Source: JAJDZL01 sp965221175 (lineage in GTDB: Bacteria; Pseudomonadota; Gammaproteobacteria; Arenicellales; JAJDZL01). Taken from it: a stretch of DNA of 64,000 nucleotides. Each line of letters opens with the position of its first letter. Position 1 is the stretch's first letter. The DNA is taken from the NCBI GenBank assembly GCA_965221175.1, contig OZ244867.1, positions 1,736,001-1,800,000 of the forward strand. Reading direction: 5' to 3'. This document shows positions 36,911-46,466 of the stretch, piece after piece. The translations under genes were made by a program, and so were the position numbers. The notes below the pieces were generated by a model that saw only the letters and a list, made by a program, of their open reading frames with translations, was not told the origin of the DNA and did no database searches.

Positions 36911-39900
36911 CTAGCTCTCCGATTCCAATTCAATCAGCAAGTCTTTAGCGTCAACATTGTCACCGACAGCAATCAACATGGAATCGATAACCGCAGCTCG
37001 CTCAACCCGAATCGCAGTCTCCATTTTCATTGCTTCAATAGTCAACAACACATCTCCCGCTTCTACCACCTGTCCAACTCCTACACTTACAGACGAGATC
37101 ATTCCGGGCATTGGAGAGATGACATGATTACGGTTACCTTGCTCGCCCTTTCGGCGTTTTTCAAGCATATTCGCAAATTTGTTATTCGGTACTTTAATCG
37201 TACGCGGCTGTCCATTGAGTTCAAAGAACACCCGCACATTACCATCCTCACCCGTATCGCCAATCGCCAGACATTGAATAACCAGCGTTTTACCGGGTGC
37301 CAAATTAACTGATATCTCCTGCTCAGGCTTCATGCCGTAGAAAAATACCGAGGTTGGCAATATATTTACTGGACCAAATTGCCGACGATGGGACATATAG
37401 TCTGTGAATACCGCGGGATACATCAGATAGGACTGAAATTCCTCATCCGTAATTCTCCGAGCGACCCGATGTTCAGCTTCTTCGCGCAGAACATCAAAAT
37501 CTGCAGGCGGTAAATTTTCTCCAGGTCGGTTAGCAATGGGGACTTGTCCCTTCAACACCTTTTTTTGCAAACGCTCAGGGAATCCGCCCGGCGGCTGTCC
37601 CAGCTCACCGCTAAAAAAAGACTTGACGGAATCAGGAAAAGCAACTTCCTTGTTCGGATTTTCGATATCCTCTCGGCTGAGTTCTGAACTCACCATGAAA
37701 AGAGCCATATCCCCGATCATTTTCGATGTGGGGGTCACCTTGATCACATCACCGAAAATTTCATTTACCATTGAATACGCATTTGCGACTTCATGCCAGC
37801 GATTTTCCAAACCTAGTGATCGAGCCTGTTCTTTCAGATTTGTGAACTGTCCGCCCGGCATTTCGTGCAGATACACTTCAGACGCCCCATACCTCACGTC
37901 GCTCTCGAACGCCGCATAATTTCTTCTGACATTTTCCCAATAGGCTGAAAATTCCAGCACCGAATCGGCACTGATGCCTGTATCGTAATCACCACCTTTC
38001 AGTGCTCTGACTACTGATCCCAGGTTAGGTTGGGAAGTCATGCCAGAGACCGAATCCATAGCCAGATCAATGGCATCCGCTCCTGCTTCAACTGCGGCTA
38101 TGACACTCGCCGCAGCAATACCGCTCGTATCATGTGTATGAAAATGAATCGGCAGGCCGGTTTCATCCTTCAGCGCCTCAACCAGAATTTTCGCACTACC
38201 TGGCGTCAACAGTCCGGCCATATCCTTGATGCAAAGAACGTGAATTCCAGAATCTGCCAGATCGCGGGCTAGTTTTACGTAGTAGTCGAGGGTGTATTTC
38301 GTCCGCTCAGGATTGAGGATATCGCCGCTGTAGCAAATCGCTCCTTCCAGAAGTTTGCCGGTTTCAAGTACTGCGTCCATAGCAACGCGCATATTATCGA
38401 CCCAGTTCAGACAATCGAAAACACGAAACACGTCCACTCCCGATTCCGCACTCTGGAACACGAATTCCCGAACTACATTATCGGGGTAGTTCTTGTATCC
38501 TACTCCGTTAGCGCCTCGAAGCAACATCTGAAGAAGAATGTTTGGGACACACTGACGCAGTTCCTGCAACCGCTGCCACGGGCATTCTTTCAGAAATCTC
38601 ATCGCTACATCAAAAGTTGCGCCACCCCAGCATTCAAGACTGAACAACTCCGGCAGATTGCGAGCGTAAGATTCAGCAGATTGAATCAGATCATAAGTTC
38701 GGAAACGCGTAGCCAGCAGCGACTGATGCGCATCACGAAAAGTAGTGTCAGTCACTAGTGCTCTTTGCTCTTCCAGCATCCATTTTGCGAACCTCTCAGG
38801 ACCCAGCGCTTCTAGAATTTGACGCGTTCCAGGAGGTTGATAGTCATATGCAAATTCAGGAATTGGCGGTGCTCCGATCACACCTGGTTGTGGGCGTCCC
38901 GCAACTTCTGGATTACCATTCACTATTACATCGGCGATATAGGTCAGTAGTCTGGTTGCTCGGTCCCGCCGCTTCGGAATGTGCAGGAGTTCTGGAGTTT
39001 CATCGACAAATCGAGTGGTGTAAGTGCCATCGATGAACGTTTTGTGTTCAATCAGATTTTCAAGAAACTCCAGGTTGGTGGCAATCCCCCGAATTCGGAA
39101 TTCCCTGAGGGCGCGGCTCATCCGTCTGACAGATTCCTCGGGGGTTGGCGCCCATGCCGTCACCTTCTCAAGCAGACTGTCGTAATATCGAGTGATTACT
39201 GCACCTGAATACGCTGTTCCTCCATCCAAACGAATTCCAAATCCAGCAGCGCCTCGATAGGCCGTCATGCGACCATAATCAGGGATAAAGTTTTCTTCCG
39301 GATTTTCAGTCGTTACCCGACATTGAAGCGCATATCCATTCGTTTTAATTTCACACTGGCTTGGCACTCCCGAGCTCTCAATTTCTCCGATTATTCCGCC
39401 TTGAGAAATTCGAATCTGAGCCTTCACGATGTCAATGCCAGTAACTTCCTCGGTAACTGTGTGCTCCACCTGAATTCTTGGGTTTACTTCAATGAAATAG
39501 CACTCGCCAGTGTCGTCATCATACAGAAACTCCGCTGTGCCAGCATTGACGTAGCCTACAGCGCGTGCAAGTTTAATGGCAGACTCGCACAACCTGTGAC
39601 GCTGATCTTCGGAAAGAAAAAGTGCTGGGGCGCGCTCAATGATTTTCTGATTTCTACGCTGAATTGAACAATCGCGTTCATACAGGTGAACAATGTTTCC
39701 GTGGCGATCGCCAAGCAACTGCACTTCGACATGTCGGGCGTTCCGAACCAGCTTCTCAAGATACACTTCCGAATTGCCGAATGCAGCTTCCGTCTCCCTG
39801 CGACCAAGTAATACTGCTTCCTGCAGATCACCAGCCGACTCCACAACACGCATTCCGCGACCGCCTCCACCCCAGGAGGCTTTCAGCATAAGGGGATAGC

Positions 39901-40372
39901 CAATTTCTTTAACTAGTTGTTCAAGTTGGCTTGTATCTTCAGGCAATGGACCAGTAGCAGGCAAGACCTGTACTTCGGCATTCTTCGCTTCTTCTCGTGC
40001 AGTGACCTTGTTGCCGAGCCTGCGCATGATTTCTGGAGTCGGACCTATAAATTGAATTCTGGCATCAGTACATGCCTGTGCAAAGTCAGGATTCTCAGAA
40101 AGAAATCCATAGCCTGGATGAATCGCGTCTACTCTGCTGCTTTGAGCAACATCCAAAATGTCCGCGATGGCACCGTAAGCTTGAATGGGACCAAGCCCTA
40201 CGCCGATCTTGTAGCTTTCATCCGCTTTGAACCGATGTAGGGAAAACTGGTCCTGCTCAGCGTAGACGCCAACCGTCGTAATTCCCAATTCACTAGCGGC
40301 ACGGAAAACTCGAATCGCAATCTCGCTTCGGTTAGCAACTAACAGTTTTTTAATTGGCTTATCTGAATTCAT
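36911..40372 (-). CDS. pyc: Pyruvate carboxylase, single-chain
   Basis: This biotin enzyme carboxylates pyruvate to oxaloacetate. The 1,153-residue protein carries the whole reaction: an N-terminal biotin carboxylase ATP-grasp domain (LVANRSEIAIR, SWGGGGRGMRVV, EVNPRIQVEHTVTEE), a central carboxyltransferase barrel (DTTFRDAHQSLLATR, HFHTHDTSG) and a C-terminal biotinyl domain with EAMKMETAI. The ATG at 40372 is preferred since LLVANRSEIA then sits near residue 10. Many gammaproteobacteria instead have a two-subunit form. It replenishes the TCA cycle, whose E1/E2/E3 genes lie 2-9 kb away. Confidence 0.96.
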   Translation of the reverse strand: MNSDKPIKKLLVANRSEIAIRVFRAASELGITTVGVYAEQDQFSLHRFKADESYKIGVGLGPIQAYGAIADILDVAQSSRVDAIHPGYGFLSENPDFAQACTDARIQFIGPTPEIMRRLGNKVTAREEAKNAEVQVLPATGPLPEDTSQLEQLVKEIGYPLMLKASWGGGGRGMRVVESAGDLQEAVLLGRRETEAAFGNSEVYLEKLVRNARHVEVQLLGDRHGNIVHLYERDCSIQRRNQKIIERAPALFLSEDQRHRLCESAIKLARAVGYVNAGTAEFLYDDDTGECYFIEVNPRIQVEHTVTEEVTGIDIVKAQIRISQGGIIGEIESSGVPSQCEIKTNGYALQCRVTTENPEENFIPDYGRMTAYRGAAGFGIRLDGGTAYSGAVITRYYDSLLEKVTAWAPTPEESVRRMSRALREFRIRGIATNLEFLENLIEHKTFIDGTYTTRFVDETPELLHIPKRRDRATRLLTYIADVIVNGNPEVAGRPQPGVIGAPPIPEFAYDYQPPGTRQILEALGPERFAKWMLEEQRALVTDTTFRDAHQSLLATRFRTYDLIQSAESYARNLPELFSLECWGGATFDVAMRFLKECPWQRLQELRQCVPNILLQMLLRGANGVGYKNYPDNVVREFVFQSAESGVDVFRVFDCLNWVDNMRVAMDAVLETGKLLEGAICYSGDILNPERTKYTLDYYVKLARDLADSGIHVLCIKDMAGLLTPGSAKILVEALKDETGLPIHFHTHDTSGIAAASVIAAVEAGADAIDLAMDSVSGMTSQPNLGSVVRALKGGDYDTGISADSVLEFSAYWENVRRNYAAFESDVRYGASEVYLHEMPGGQFTNLKEQARSLGLENRWHEVANAYSMVNEIFGDVIKVTPTSKMIGDMALFMVSSELSREDIENPNKEVAFPDSVKSFFSGELGQPPGGFPERLQKKVLKGQVPIANRPGENLPPADFDVLREEAEHRVARRITDEEFQSYLMYPAVFTDYMSHRRQFGPVNILPTSVFFYGMKPEQEISVNLAPGKTLVIQCLAIGDTGEDGNVRVFFELNGQPRTIKVPNNKFANMLEKRRKGEQGNRNHVISPMPGMISSVSVGVGQVVEAGDVLLTIEAMKMETAIRVERAAVIDSMLIAVGDNVDAKDLLIELESES

Positions 40373-40404
40373 ATTTCGTTGAATTTTTTCGTTGGCAAAA
40401 TGAT

Positions 40405-40821
40405 TTACGCGGAAGCGCCTACCCAAATGTCGCCATTGGCAAAGCTATCTGGAAATGGATCGTCGGGGCTGACAACATAGTGGGAAAATCCGGTAATCCA
40501 GGCCTTACCCTTTATCGTGGAAATGACAGCGTCATAGGGGCTGATAGTACATGTATCAACGAATCAGCCCTTAAATATCGTACCGAGAATCCCTTCATGG
40601 TGAAAATCTTCATTCAGTGCAAGTTTTCCCTTTGCATACAAAGTAGCCATTTTAGCACTCATTCCGATCCTGGAAAGTGACCTGTCAATCGCTACTGTCC
40701 ACGTCTCTTCCCGCCCCCAGTCGAGTTCACCTGTCAACACAATTGCGGCGTTCTTCAGCGTCTCCTGCGGGTGTTGTGGAAGCCCTGAAATTACACCAAT
40801 TGTGAATCTGGAGACCAGCAT
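40405..40821 (-). pseudogene. C-terminal remnant of a proline racemase-family gene
   Basis: Minus-strand reading gives SGLPQHPQETLKNAAIVLTG, then DRSLSRIGMSAKMATLYAKG, NEDFHHEGILGTIFKG, a TGA (40564-40566), and FVDTCTISPYDAVISTIKG, KAWITGFSHYVVSPDDPFPD, GFANGDIW. This matches the second half of proline racemase/hydroxyproline epimerase proteins. The TGA stands where Arg (CGA) is expected. The family's catalytic PCGTG is LSRIG here, so the active-site Cys is lost. The N-terminal half is missing. It abuts the decayed dehydrogenase gene (TAATG). Confidence 0.8.
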
Positions 40822-41791
40822 TAGGTCACTCCATTCTTGCCACGAGATACAACAATTTCCATACCTGGAGTTTCTTCTTCTTCCTCTTCAATCTCTGCTG
40901 GAAATCCTGGAGCGAGTATTGATGTATCGCATATTTCTTCCAATCGCTTGATAATATTGGGAGGCCACTCTCTTGGCCCGTACTGCTCCATTCCTTCCTT
41001 GAATATTTTGATCATCAACGGATTGATTTCCAAAGGCACTCCCGCTCGATCAGCAACACCTTGAAAAAGCGAAATTTCCTTCACTACCAGATCCATTGTG
41101 AAGTTGATATTGCGACTGCCATTGAGAATAACCTGGCTTTCAGTTTCGTGAACAAATGAATTACCGGAGGAGATGCGAATTGCTTAATAAGTGGTGTTCA
41201 AATCCAGTCCAGCCTTCTTGGCCGTGGTAAGTGCTTCGCATAAAGTGAGAAGATTCACAGTTGCCAAATAGTTGGTAAGTACTTTCAATACTGAAGCAGT
41301 ACCAAGGGGGCCTGTATACAGTATGAGTCGCCCCATAGTCCTAATCACTGGGAACGCACGTTCAAACGTGCTTCGCTCGGCTCCCACGAATATTGAGATG
41401 TTTCCAGTGGTTGTTCGATGACATCCTCCCGATACCGGGCAATCCAAAGGTTCTGCGCCCTTCCCACGAACGAGCTTTCCGAGACGCAGAACTTCCGTTT
41501 CGTCGGTTGTGCTCATTCAGCCCAAAGACTGCCCATCTTCAATCCCGATAGCACACCGTCCGGCCCCTCCATCACGGTTCTACAGGCTTGTGGACTTGGC
41601 AAACAGGTAATGACCATGTCCACAATAGAAGCCAAACCCTTCGGAGTTTCAGCCCAACGCGCACCTGAGTCAAGAAATGGCCGTGCAATACTCTTGTCAA
41701 GTTCACGTACAACCAGTTCAAAACCGTTTCCCAACAAACTTCCAGCGAGTTTGCCGCCGACATTGCCCAAACCGATAAAGCCTATTTTCAT
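40821..41791 (-). pseudogene. Decayed NAD-binding beta-hydroxyacid dehydrogenase
   Basis: The gene reads as a 3-hydroxyisobutyrate dehydrogenase-type protein in three pieces. Piece 1 begins MKIGFIGLGNVGGKLAGSLL with the Rossmann motif and ends at GSLWAE. A one-base deletion near 41513-41516 shifts it to piece 2, MSTTDETEVLRLGKL with the substrate motif PVSGGCHRTTTGNI and KVLTNYLATVNLL. A TAA at 41184-41186 replaces the Glu expected after LNTTY. In the same frame the protein continues AIRISSGNSFVHETESQVIL and then MDLVVKEISLFQGVADRAGV to the end. The two independent lesions argue for real decay rather than sequencing error. Confidence 0.82.
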
Positions 41792-41860
41792 TGTTTCCCC
41801 TTTAAAGGGTGTGTCCCACTCGATTGTTCTTCACACTAGTTTCCTGAAGACAGGAAATTT

Positions 41861-42661
41861 CTAGTCTGATTGATTCATTAAATGCACTAACTCATCCGCT
41901 GCGTTGGAGAATATCCATTTAGTGCCTGATCGAATTTCCCGCGCAAGCAGATTAACAGAATTTATATATCCGGTTCCCCACGGAACATTTCTCATTGCAA
42001 GATCTCTACGAATTTTACCGTTCAAAAGAAGATAGTGACCTGTCAGGCCACCGAATTCACCCTTCAGAAACTCGCTATAGATTTGCCGGGTGTTGGTGGT
42101 TGCAATTAGCAACAGAGCCTCCGTTGGAAATTCCCTGACGGATCGCAGCTCTTTCGGATCTAGCGACATGATGTGAAAATCAAGAGTCGGCTCCAGTTTC
42201 GAGAGACAGTTGGAGAGTCGCATATTGGTGCTGGAATTGAGAGTTGCACCTTTTAGTTCAATCATCAGATGCATCTTTCCCGCATATCGTTCAACGACTT
42301 CTTCAAGTCGCGGAACCATGGGAGTGAATTTTCTCAGTTCATCGAAATCTGTACGCTCCACTTCTACTGGCGAAGCGCCGGGCAAATTTGCAGTGTTCGG
42401 ATCATGTATGACTACAGGCATTCGGTCGCGTGTAAAGTGCACATCGAACTCAATCCCCCATATCCTAGCTCGGTACGCTGCATCAAAGGCTGGAAGCGTG
42501 TTTTCGTGAATTGAAGCTCCGAAATCATGACATCCGCGATGCGCGATCAGTCTGCACGACTGCCATTCGTCAGGAGTGAGTTTGGGCCTGGGATACCATT
42601 TGAAGAATGAATTGGTAGACAATTCAGCCAGGCGCGTCATCAAGTCGTAGTCCTGTTTCAC
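41861..42661 (-). CDS. Glycerophosphodiester phosphodiesterase family protein
   Basis: The 266-residue protein has the GDPD TIM-barrel signatures: HRG in LIAHRGCHDFG, ENTLPAFDAA, then the metal residues GIEFDVHFTRD and VVIHDPNTANL. MIELKG follows near residue 135. There is no signal peptide, so it should be cytosolic. It would release glycerol phosphate or a related phosphate from diesters. It lies upstream of the decayed dehydrogenase gene on the same strand and may be the one survivor of that operon. ATGs at 42661 and 42640 are both possible starts. Confidence 0.85.
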   Translation of the reverse strand: MKQDYDLMTRLAELSTNSFFKWYPRPKLTPDEWQSCRLIAHRGCHDFGASIHENTLPAFDAAYRARIWGIEFDVHFTRDRMPVVIHDPNTANLPGASPVEVERTDFDELRKFTPMVPRLEEVVERYAGKMHLMIELKGATLNSSTNMRLSNCLSKLEPTLDFHIMSLDPKELRSVREFPTEALLLIATTNTRQIYSEFLKGEFGGLTGHYLLLNGKIRRDLAMRNVPWGTGYINSVNLLAREIRSGTKWIFSNAADELVHLMNQSD

Positions 42662-42989
42662 GATCGATGTCTCTTAAGTACTACAGCAAAAGTTTGAGGG
42701 GGAAGCACTTAGCATAGACAGGAGCGCAGAAATAGTCTTATGAACCTGCAAAAAGAATTAATCTTCCTAATTATCCCTTATGACAAGCCAATCTTCCGGA
42801 GTTTTTTTTCGACACTGGTGGCATTTTCTCAGCGTCACTAAAGCCTTGCAGGGAATCAAATCCAGCAGGCTATAACAGCGATTGAATCGGTTCTCGAAAT
42901 CCGACAAGCGACACTGCGCATACTTGGGATTGAAAAAATGATCCGTACTGCACAACACTCTACGAATGCTCATTGCGTGGGCTCAAGCC

Positions 42990-43392
42990 GATGTTCCAAA
43001 GACAGAAAAATACTGGTGTGGTGATCGATCGGTTTATGCAAAGCACTGACACCGATCAGGGGTGGTGGAGGTGCGTGGGAGCCGCGAAGGTAAGGACAAG
43101 GTGCGAGCTAGGCACCCGTTGCCCAATGCCAGCTGGTTCATGTTCGGCTACTGAAATATACGGTTTGCGGAACCACTTACACGCTCGCAACGACGTTGCT
43201 GGATTCGCGCAAGTTCCTAATCGAAGCCCTACCGGATATGTATCGCTCAACCTGAAGCATTGAGAAGCTGTACAAGATATACAAGCAGTTGATCGCGGTA
43301 GAAGAGCTTCATAGGCAAAAGGAGCGGGTGGGAAGCAGGAGCTATCTGCGCATTTCATTCTGGTCGCCTTGAATAGGCTATTTGAAAATTGA
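42990..43392 (+). pseudogene. IS4-family-like transposase remnant
   Basis: On the plus strand the segments VIDRFMQSTDTDQ (from 43021), VAQCQLVHVRLLKYTVCGTT (from 43118), LATTLLDSRKFLIEALPDMY, a TGA at 43253-43255 where Trp is expected, SIEKLYKIYKQLIAVEELHR, and in another frame GGKQELSAHFILVALNRLFE form the C-terminal region of an IS4-type DDE transposase. The Y-x-x-W-x-I-E-x-x-x-K pattern holds the catalytic Glu. At least two frameshifts and one nonsense codon show an old, dead element. Its ends could not be located. Confidence 0.65.
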
Positions 43393-43396
43393 TGAG

Positions 43397-43427
43397 ATGG
43401 ACTCCTATACCATTTATAGGAGTCCAT
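43397..43427. repeat. Perfect 13-bp inverted repeat with 5-base loop
   Basis: ATGGACTCCTATA at 43397-43409 is followed by CCATT and the exact reverse complement at 43415-43427. It begins five bases after the stop of the IS4-like remnant. It could be a transcription terminator of that element, but no T tract follows, or a protein-binding operator. Confidence 0.7.
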
Positions 43428-43746
43428 ATATGAAGTGAGGATCGATTCAACCGTTCAGGCGTTGCGAATGACAAACCCGAGATAAAAGCGAACTTCAAAA
43501 ACTGTTTGTTAGTGGTGGGGAGGAATATATTGCATGGATGCTTCGGTAGATGGAATTTCTGACTCTAACGATGAATCAGATTCTGGAGGGGATTGGTTCC
43601 CGCCGGAAGAGAAAGCATTTCAGCCGATCTTATGAACGACGCTAAAAAAAGTTCGAAGGAAATTCGAGGCGGTGCAAAGCGGATCTGGGTAAATTGATAC
43701 TGTCAGCTATCGTGGCAAATGCATCTCTTCATTATCTTCAATCATT

Positions 43747-44799
43747 TCAACTCTGATCGGCTGCCACCATACAGTCTTTGAACGATGCAGCCATATTGTG
43801 CAGAAGAGTGAAATACAGCTCCGGGCCATTCTCGATAGACGCGCCCAAGGGATCGACGGTACCCACCCGTGTCTCTGTGCCTTCAATGATGACGTTGACG
43901 ATACGCATATCAAACTGCGGCTCGGCGAACACACAGGTCGCGCCGAGATCGCGTATCTTGTCTTGGAGTTCCAATATGCGTCGGACGCCAGGAGACCGGT
44001 CCGGACTGATCACAACTGAGCCAGCGGCGGCGAGGCCAAAGCGGTCTTCAAAATATCGATAGCCATCGTGGAATACGATAAATGGCTTGCCCTGAACTGA
44101 TGCCAGATCCGCGGCAATCTGTGCGGTCAGTTCCTCCAGCCGGAGCAGGAGCACTTGAGCATTGTCTGCATAAAGCTCGGCATTGGCGGGGTCGGCTTTG
44201 TATAGGGTATCGGCGATCACACGTACCATCGCTGCTGCATTCACCGGATCGAGCCAGATATGTGGATCAATCTCCTCATGCCAACTTTGATCATGGCTGA
44301 TATGGTCGTCACTGTCGTCATGACGGTGCACAGCCTCATTCTCTTCTGAATGCCCATCTTCCATGTGGGGCTCAAGGTGGTCATGTGTATCGAAGGTTCC
44401 TCCCTCGCGAAGTGTCCGATAGACCAAGCCTTGTGCATGAAACAACGGCACCACTCGAGCGTTGCTGGCAAGCGTGTCGATCGGGTTGGCAAGTGAGGTT
44501 TCCAGTACTTCGTCGATTAGAAAGATGACATCGGCATCTTCAAGCGCAACGGCATCGGATGGACGCATGCTGAAAGTGTGTGGCGACATAGCTCCCTGCA
44601 TAATTAGGTGAGGTTTATCCACACCAGCCATCACGGCACTCACTAGCGAATGAACCGGCTTGATCGATGCAACGACCCGAACTCCGGTATCCGCAGTTAC
44701 CGAACTGGTGATCGCACAATTGAGGAGCACCGCGGCAAGCGCGATGCGGAAACGCGATATCAGCACAGAGCAATCAATGAATGCGACTTCGCAACACAT
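43747..44799 (-). CDS. znuA: Zinc ABC transporter, periplasmic binding protein
   Basis: ZnuA captures zinc in the periplasm and delivers it to ZnuB. From ATG 44799 the protein is 350 residues, with a signal-like stretch (FRIALAAVLLNCAITSSVTA). It has the family VVASIKPVHSLVSAVM start, metal ligand in MSPHTFSMRPSDA, and a His/Asp/Glu-rich loop of about 45 residues. IDPHIWLDPVN and FVFHDGYRYFEDRFG-like FIVFHDGYRYFE follow with more His ligands, then the CVFAEPQFD block. A GTG at 44766 would place the signal peptide directly at the start and is also plausible. It is divergent from znuC across 0.96 kb. Confidence 0.9.
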   Translation of the reverse strand: MCCEVAFIDCSVLISRFRIALAAVLLNCAITSSVTADTGVRVVASIKPVHSLVSAVMAGVDKPHLIMQGAMSPHTFSMRPSDAVALEDADVIFLIDEVLETSLANPIDTLASNARVVPLFHAQGLVYRTLREGGTFDTHDHLEPHMEDGHSEENEAVHRHDDSDDHISHDQSWHEEIDPHIWLDPVNAAAMVRVIADTLYKADPANAELYADNAQVLLLRLEELTAQIAADLASVQGKPFIVFHDGYRYFEDRFGLAAAGSVVISPDRSPGVRRILELQDKIRDLGATCVFAEPQFDMRIVNVIIEGTETRVGTVDPLGASIENGPELYFTLLHNMAASFKDCMVAADQS

Positions 44800-45763
44800 A
44801 GGAAGCCACGGAAGTTTAAGTCTGTCTGCGGTGCTGGCCAATCCATCACTTGAATTTGTTTGTCTGATAATAGAGAACACTGTACAAAATCCCTCATGTT
44901 GCAAATGTAGCCTCTGTTAACCTGGCTACCGAGTTTGTCATCCAGAGATATTTCTCTTTCAAACATTCACGGTCCCAACGTAATCACTCCGAAGTTACGA
45001 AAAAATTCAAGAACTTCAGCCGCTCGCCAATCTATGAAAGTGCAGATAATTTACAACTTTCAAACACGATTTGCCTAACAGCGAATAATTCGGGAACCTA
45101 CAGTTTCCGTGCATCACCACAAATACGGTTTAGCAGACATACCTGATTTCGCGAAGTTATAATACAACGCCGCAGGTCGTCGTGCCTGCAAACTTGGAGA
45201 CTATAAATATATCGAATGACATGTACATTGGAGAACTCGACCTGTCGAATTCCGATTCGCGGGCGTACTGTTCACGGATATCCGCAGAAATTTGCATGTC
45301 TGTGACCTTGAAGATAACAAAACAGGACTATATGGCATAAATTGTACGCATGGCGTTGCAATGAAATGTAGTGTGCCATGAATCATCGCGTTTCCAAAAC
45401 ACTTGAATTTACCGAACACAAAACCATTCATTAGTTGTCGAAATCGACGAGACACCTGGGAAAATGATGAACACACGAGTACCCGCGGTTTCGGTTGGAA
45501 CATGATGATAAAGGGATACAGTTCTTTGGGCCGTCAATAAGGTCAAACATAACCCAGGTTTTTTTGCCTCTGCCCCAGTGATGGATCGCCTAAGCCCGAC
45601 TTCGTGTTTCCGACGTAGCAGTTTTGCCTTTAAAGTGCTTCGTGCAAATTTATGTTCCCTGTTCGCGATGGCGATACGATCCCTATGGTGAGGCAATGAC
45701 CCGGGGGTTGCTTCATCCATCGCTCTTGTTTCCGGAAGTTGTGCACCAACTTCCACAAAAGAC
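44800..45763. other. Long divergent region between znuA and znuC
   Basis: The region must hold both promoters, and a likely Zur-type site is at 45156-45168. Between about 45409 and 45765 the minus strand has an open frame of 118 codons beginning MSFVEVGAQLPETRAMDEAT and containing a basic stretch. I do not recognise it, and its composition does not look like its neighbours. It could be a degraded gene. No CRISPR, tRNA or clear repeat was seen. Confidence 0.4.
45156..45168. promoter_or_regulatory. Candidate Zur box
   Basis: GTTATAATACAAC is palindromic with one mismatch (GTTATAATATAAC would be perfect). It matches the core of known proteobacterial Zur operators. Its place between divergent znuA and znuCB fits zinc repression of both, although it lies about 360 bases from znuA and 600 from znuC. 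Confidence 0.4.
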
Positions 45764-46462
45764 ATGATTGTGGGAACCGATCAAACTGCCAGTACCCACC
45801 CGCTCGTAAGCGCTCGAGATATCGGAGTGCAGCGCGGTAACCGGTGGATCATCAGGCATGTTGACTTCAAGGTGAACAGCGGTGAACTGGTCTACATAAT
45901 CGGTGCCAACGGCGCTGGAAAGTCAATCTGCGTGAAAGCAGTCCTCGGCTTGATCGCTATCAACGAGGGAACAGTTAATCGAGCACCATCGCTGAAAGTG
46001 GGTTATGTCCCGCAACGACTTCCCATAAGTCCAACGCTACCCCTGAGCGTCCGTCGTCTGATGACGCTGACAGGCCATTTCTCATCCCATGACATTGACA
46101 CCACGCTCGCTGCCGTCGGTCTCCAAAAGCTTGGCAACCCACAGGTTACAACATTGTCGGGCGGTGAATTCCAACGGTTGTTGCTCGCCCGGGCTCTGCT
46201 TCACCGGCCTGAACTACTGGTCCTCGACGAACCGGCTCAGGGTGTTGACATAGCTGGAGCAGGCGTGCTCCACGAACTGATTGAAAACATCCGGCGCGAT
46301 CTTGGTTGCGGCGTCTTGCTGGTTTCACATGATATTGAATTGTCCATCGCTACCGGTGACGATGTGGTGGTTCTGGTTCCCCATGAACATGATGGACAGG
46401 GCTCAGTCGGAAGTGAATCCACGCAGATTGTCACCGATCAAGATCACTCGGTACAGGATTGA
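45764..46462 (+). CDS. znuC: Zinc ABC transporter, ATP-binding protein
   Basis: ZnuC powers zinc import. The 232-residue protein has Walker A GANGAGKSICVK, the signature LSGGEFQRLLLARAL, Walker B ELLVLDEPAQGVD, and the switch His in LLVSHDIE. The C-terminal tail (VPHEHDGQGSVGS and later DQDHSVQD) is short and unlike the long His-rich tail of many ZnuC proteins. The stop at 46462 is four bases before the znuB start, so the two are translationally linked. Base composition looks richer in GC than the surrounding 20 kb. Confidence 0.92.
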   Translation: MIVGTDQTASTHPLVSARDIGVQRGNRWIIRHVDFKVNSGELVYIIGANGAGKSICVKAVLGLIAINEGTVNRAPSLKVGYVPQRLPISPTLPLSVRRLMTLTGHFSSHDIDTTLAAVGLQKLGNPQVTTLSGGEFQRLLLARALLHRPELLVLDEPAQGVDIAGAGVLHELIENIRRDLGCGVLLVSHDIELSIATGDDVVVLVPHEHDGQGSVGSESTQIVTDQDHSVQD

Positions 46463-46466
46463 AATA

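Larger units (their letters stand above)
42662..43746. other. Gene-poor stretch between the GDPD gene and znuA
   Basis: Apart from an IS4-like transposase remnant (about 42990-43392) and a perfect palindrome (43397-43427), described separately, I find no gene here. A 33-codon plus-strand frame from ATG 43534, with GGGGAGG ten bases upstream, reads as an acidic peptide without known relatives. Stops are frequent in all frames. Confidence 0.5.

Noticed and set aside
43534..43635. A 33-codon plus-strand frame with a GGGGAGG box
   Set aside because: Too short, no known relatives, and it lies in a degraded stretch where chance frames are common.
46281..46466. An N-terminal extension of znuB starting inside znuC
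   Set aside because: The extension is read in a different frame within znuC and lacks family similarity. The GTG four bases after the znuC stop fits the family start.
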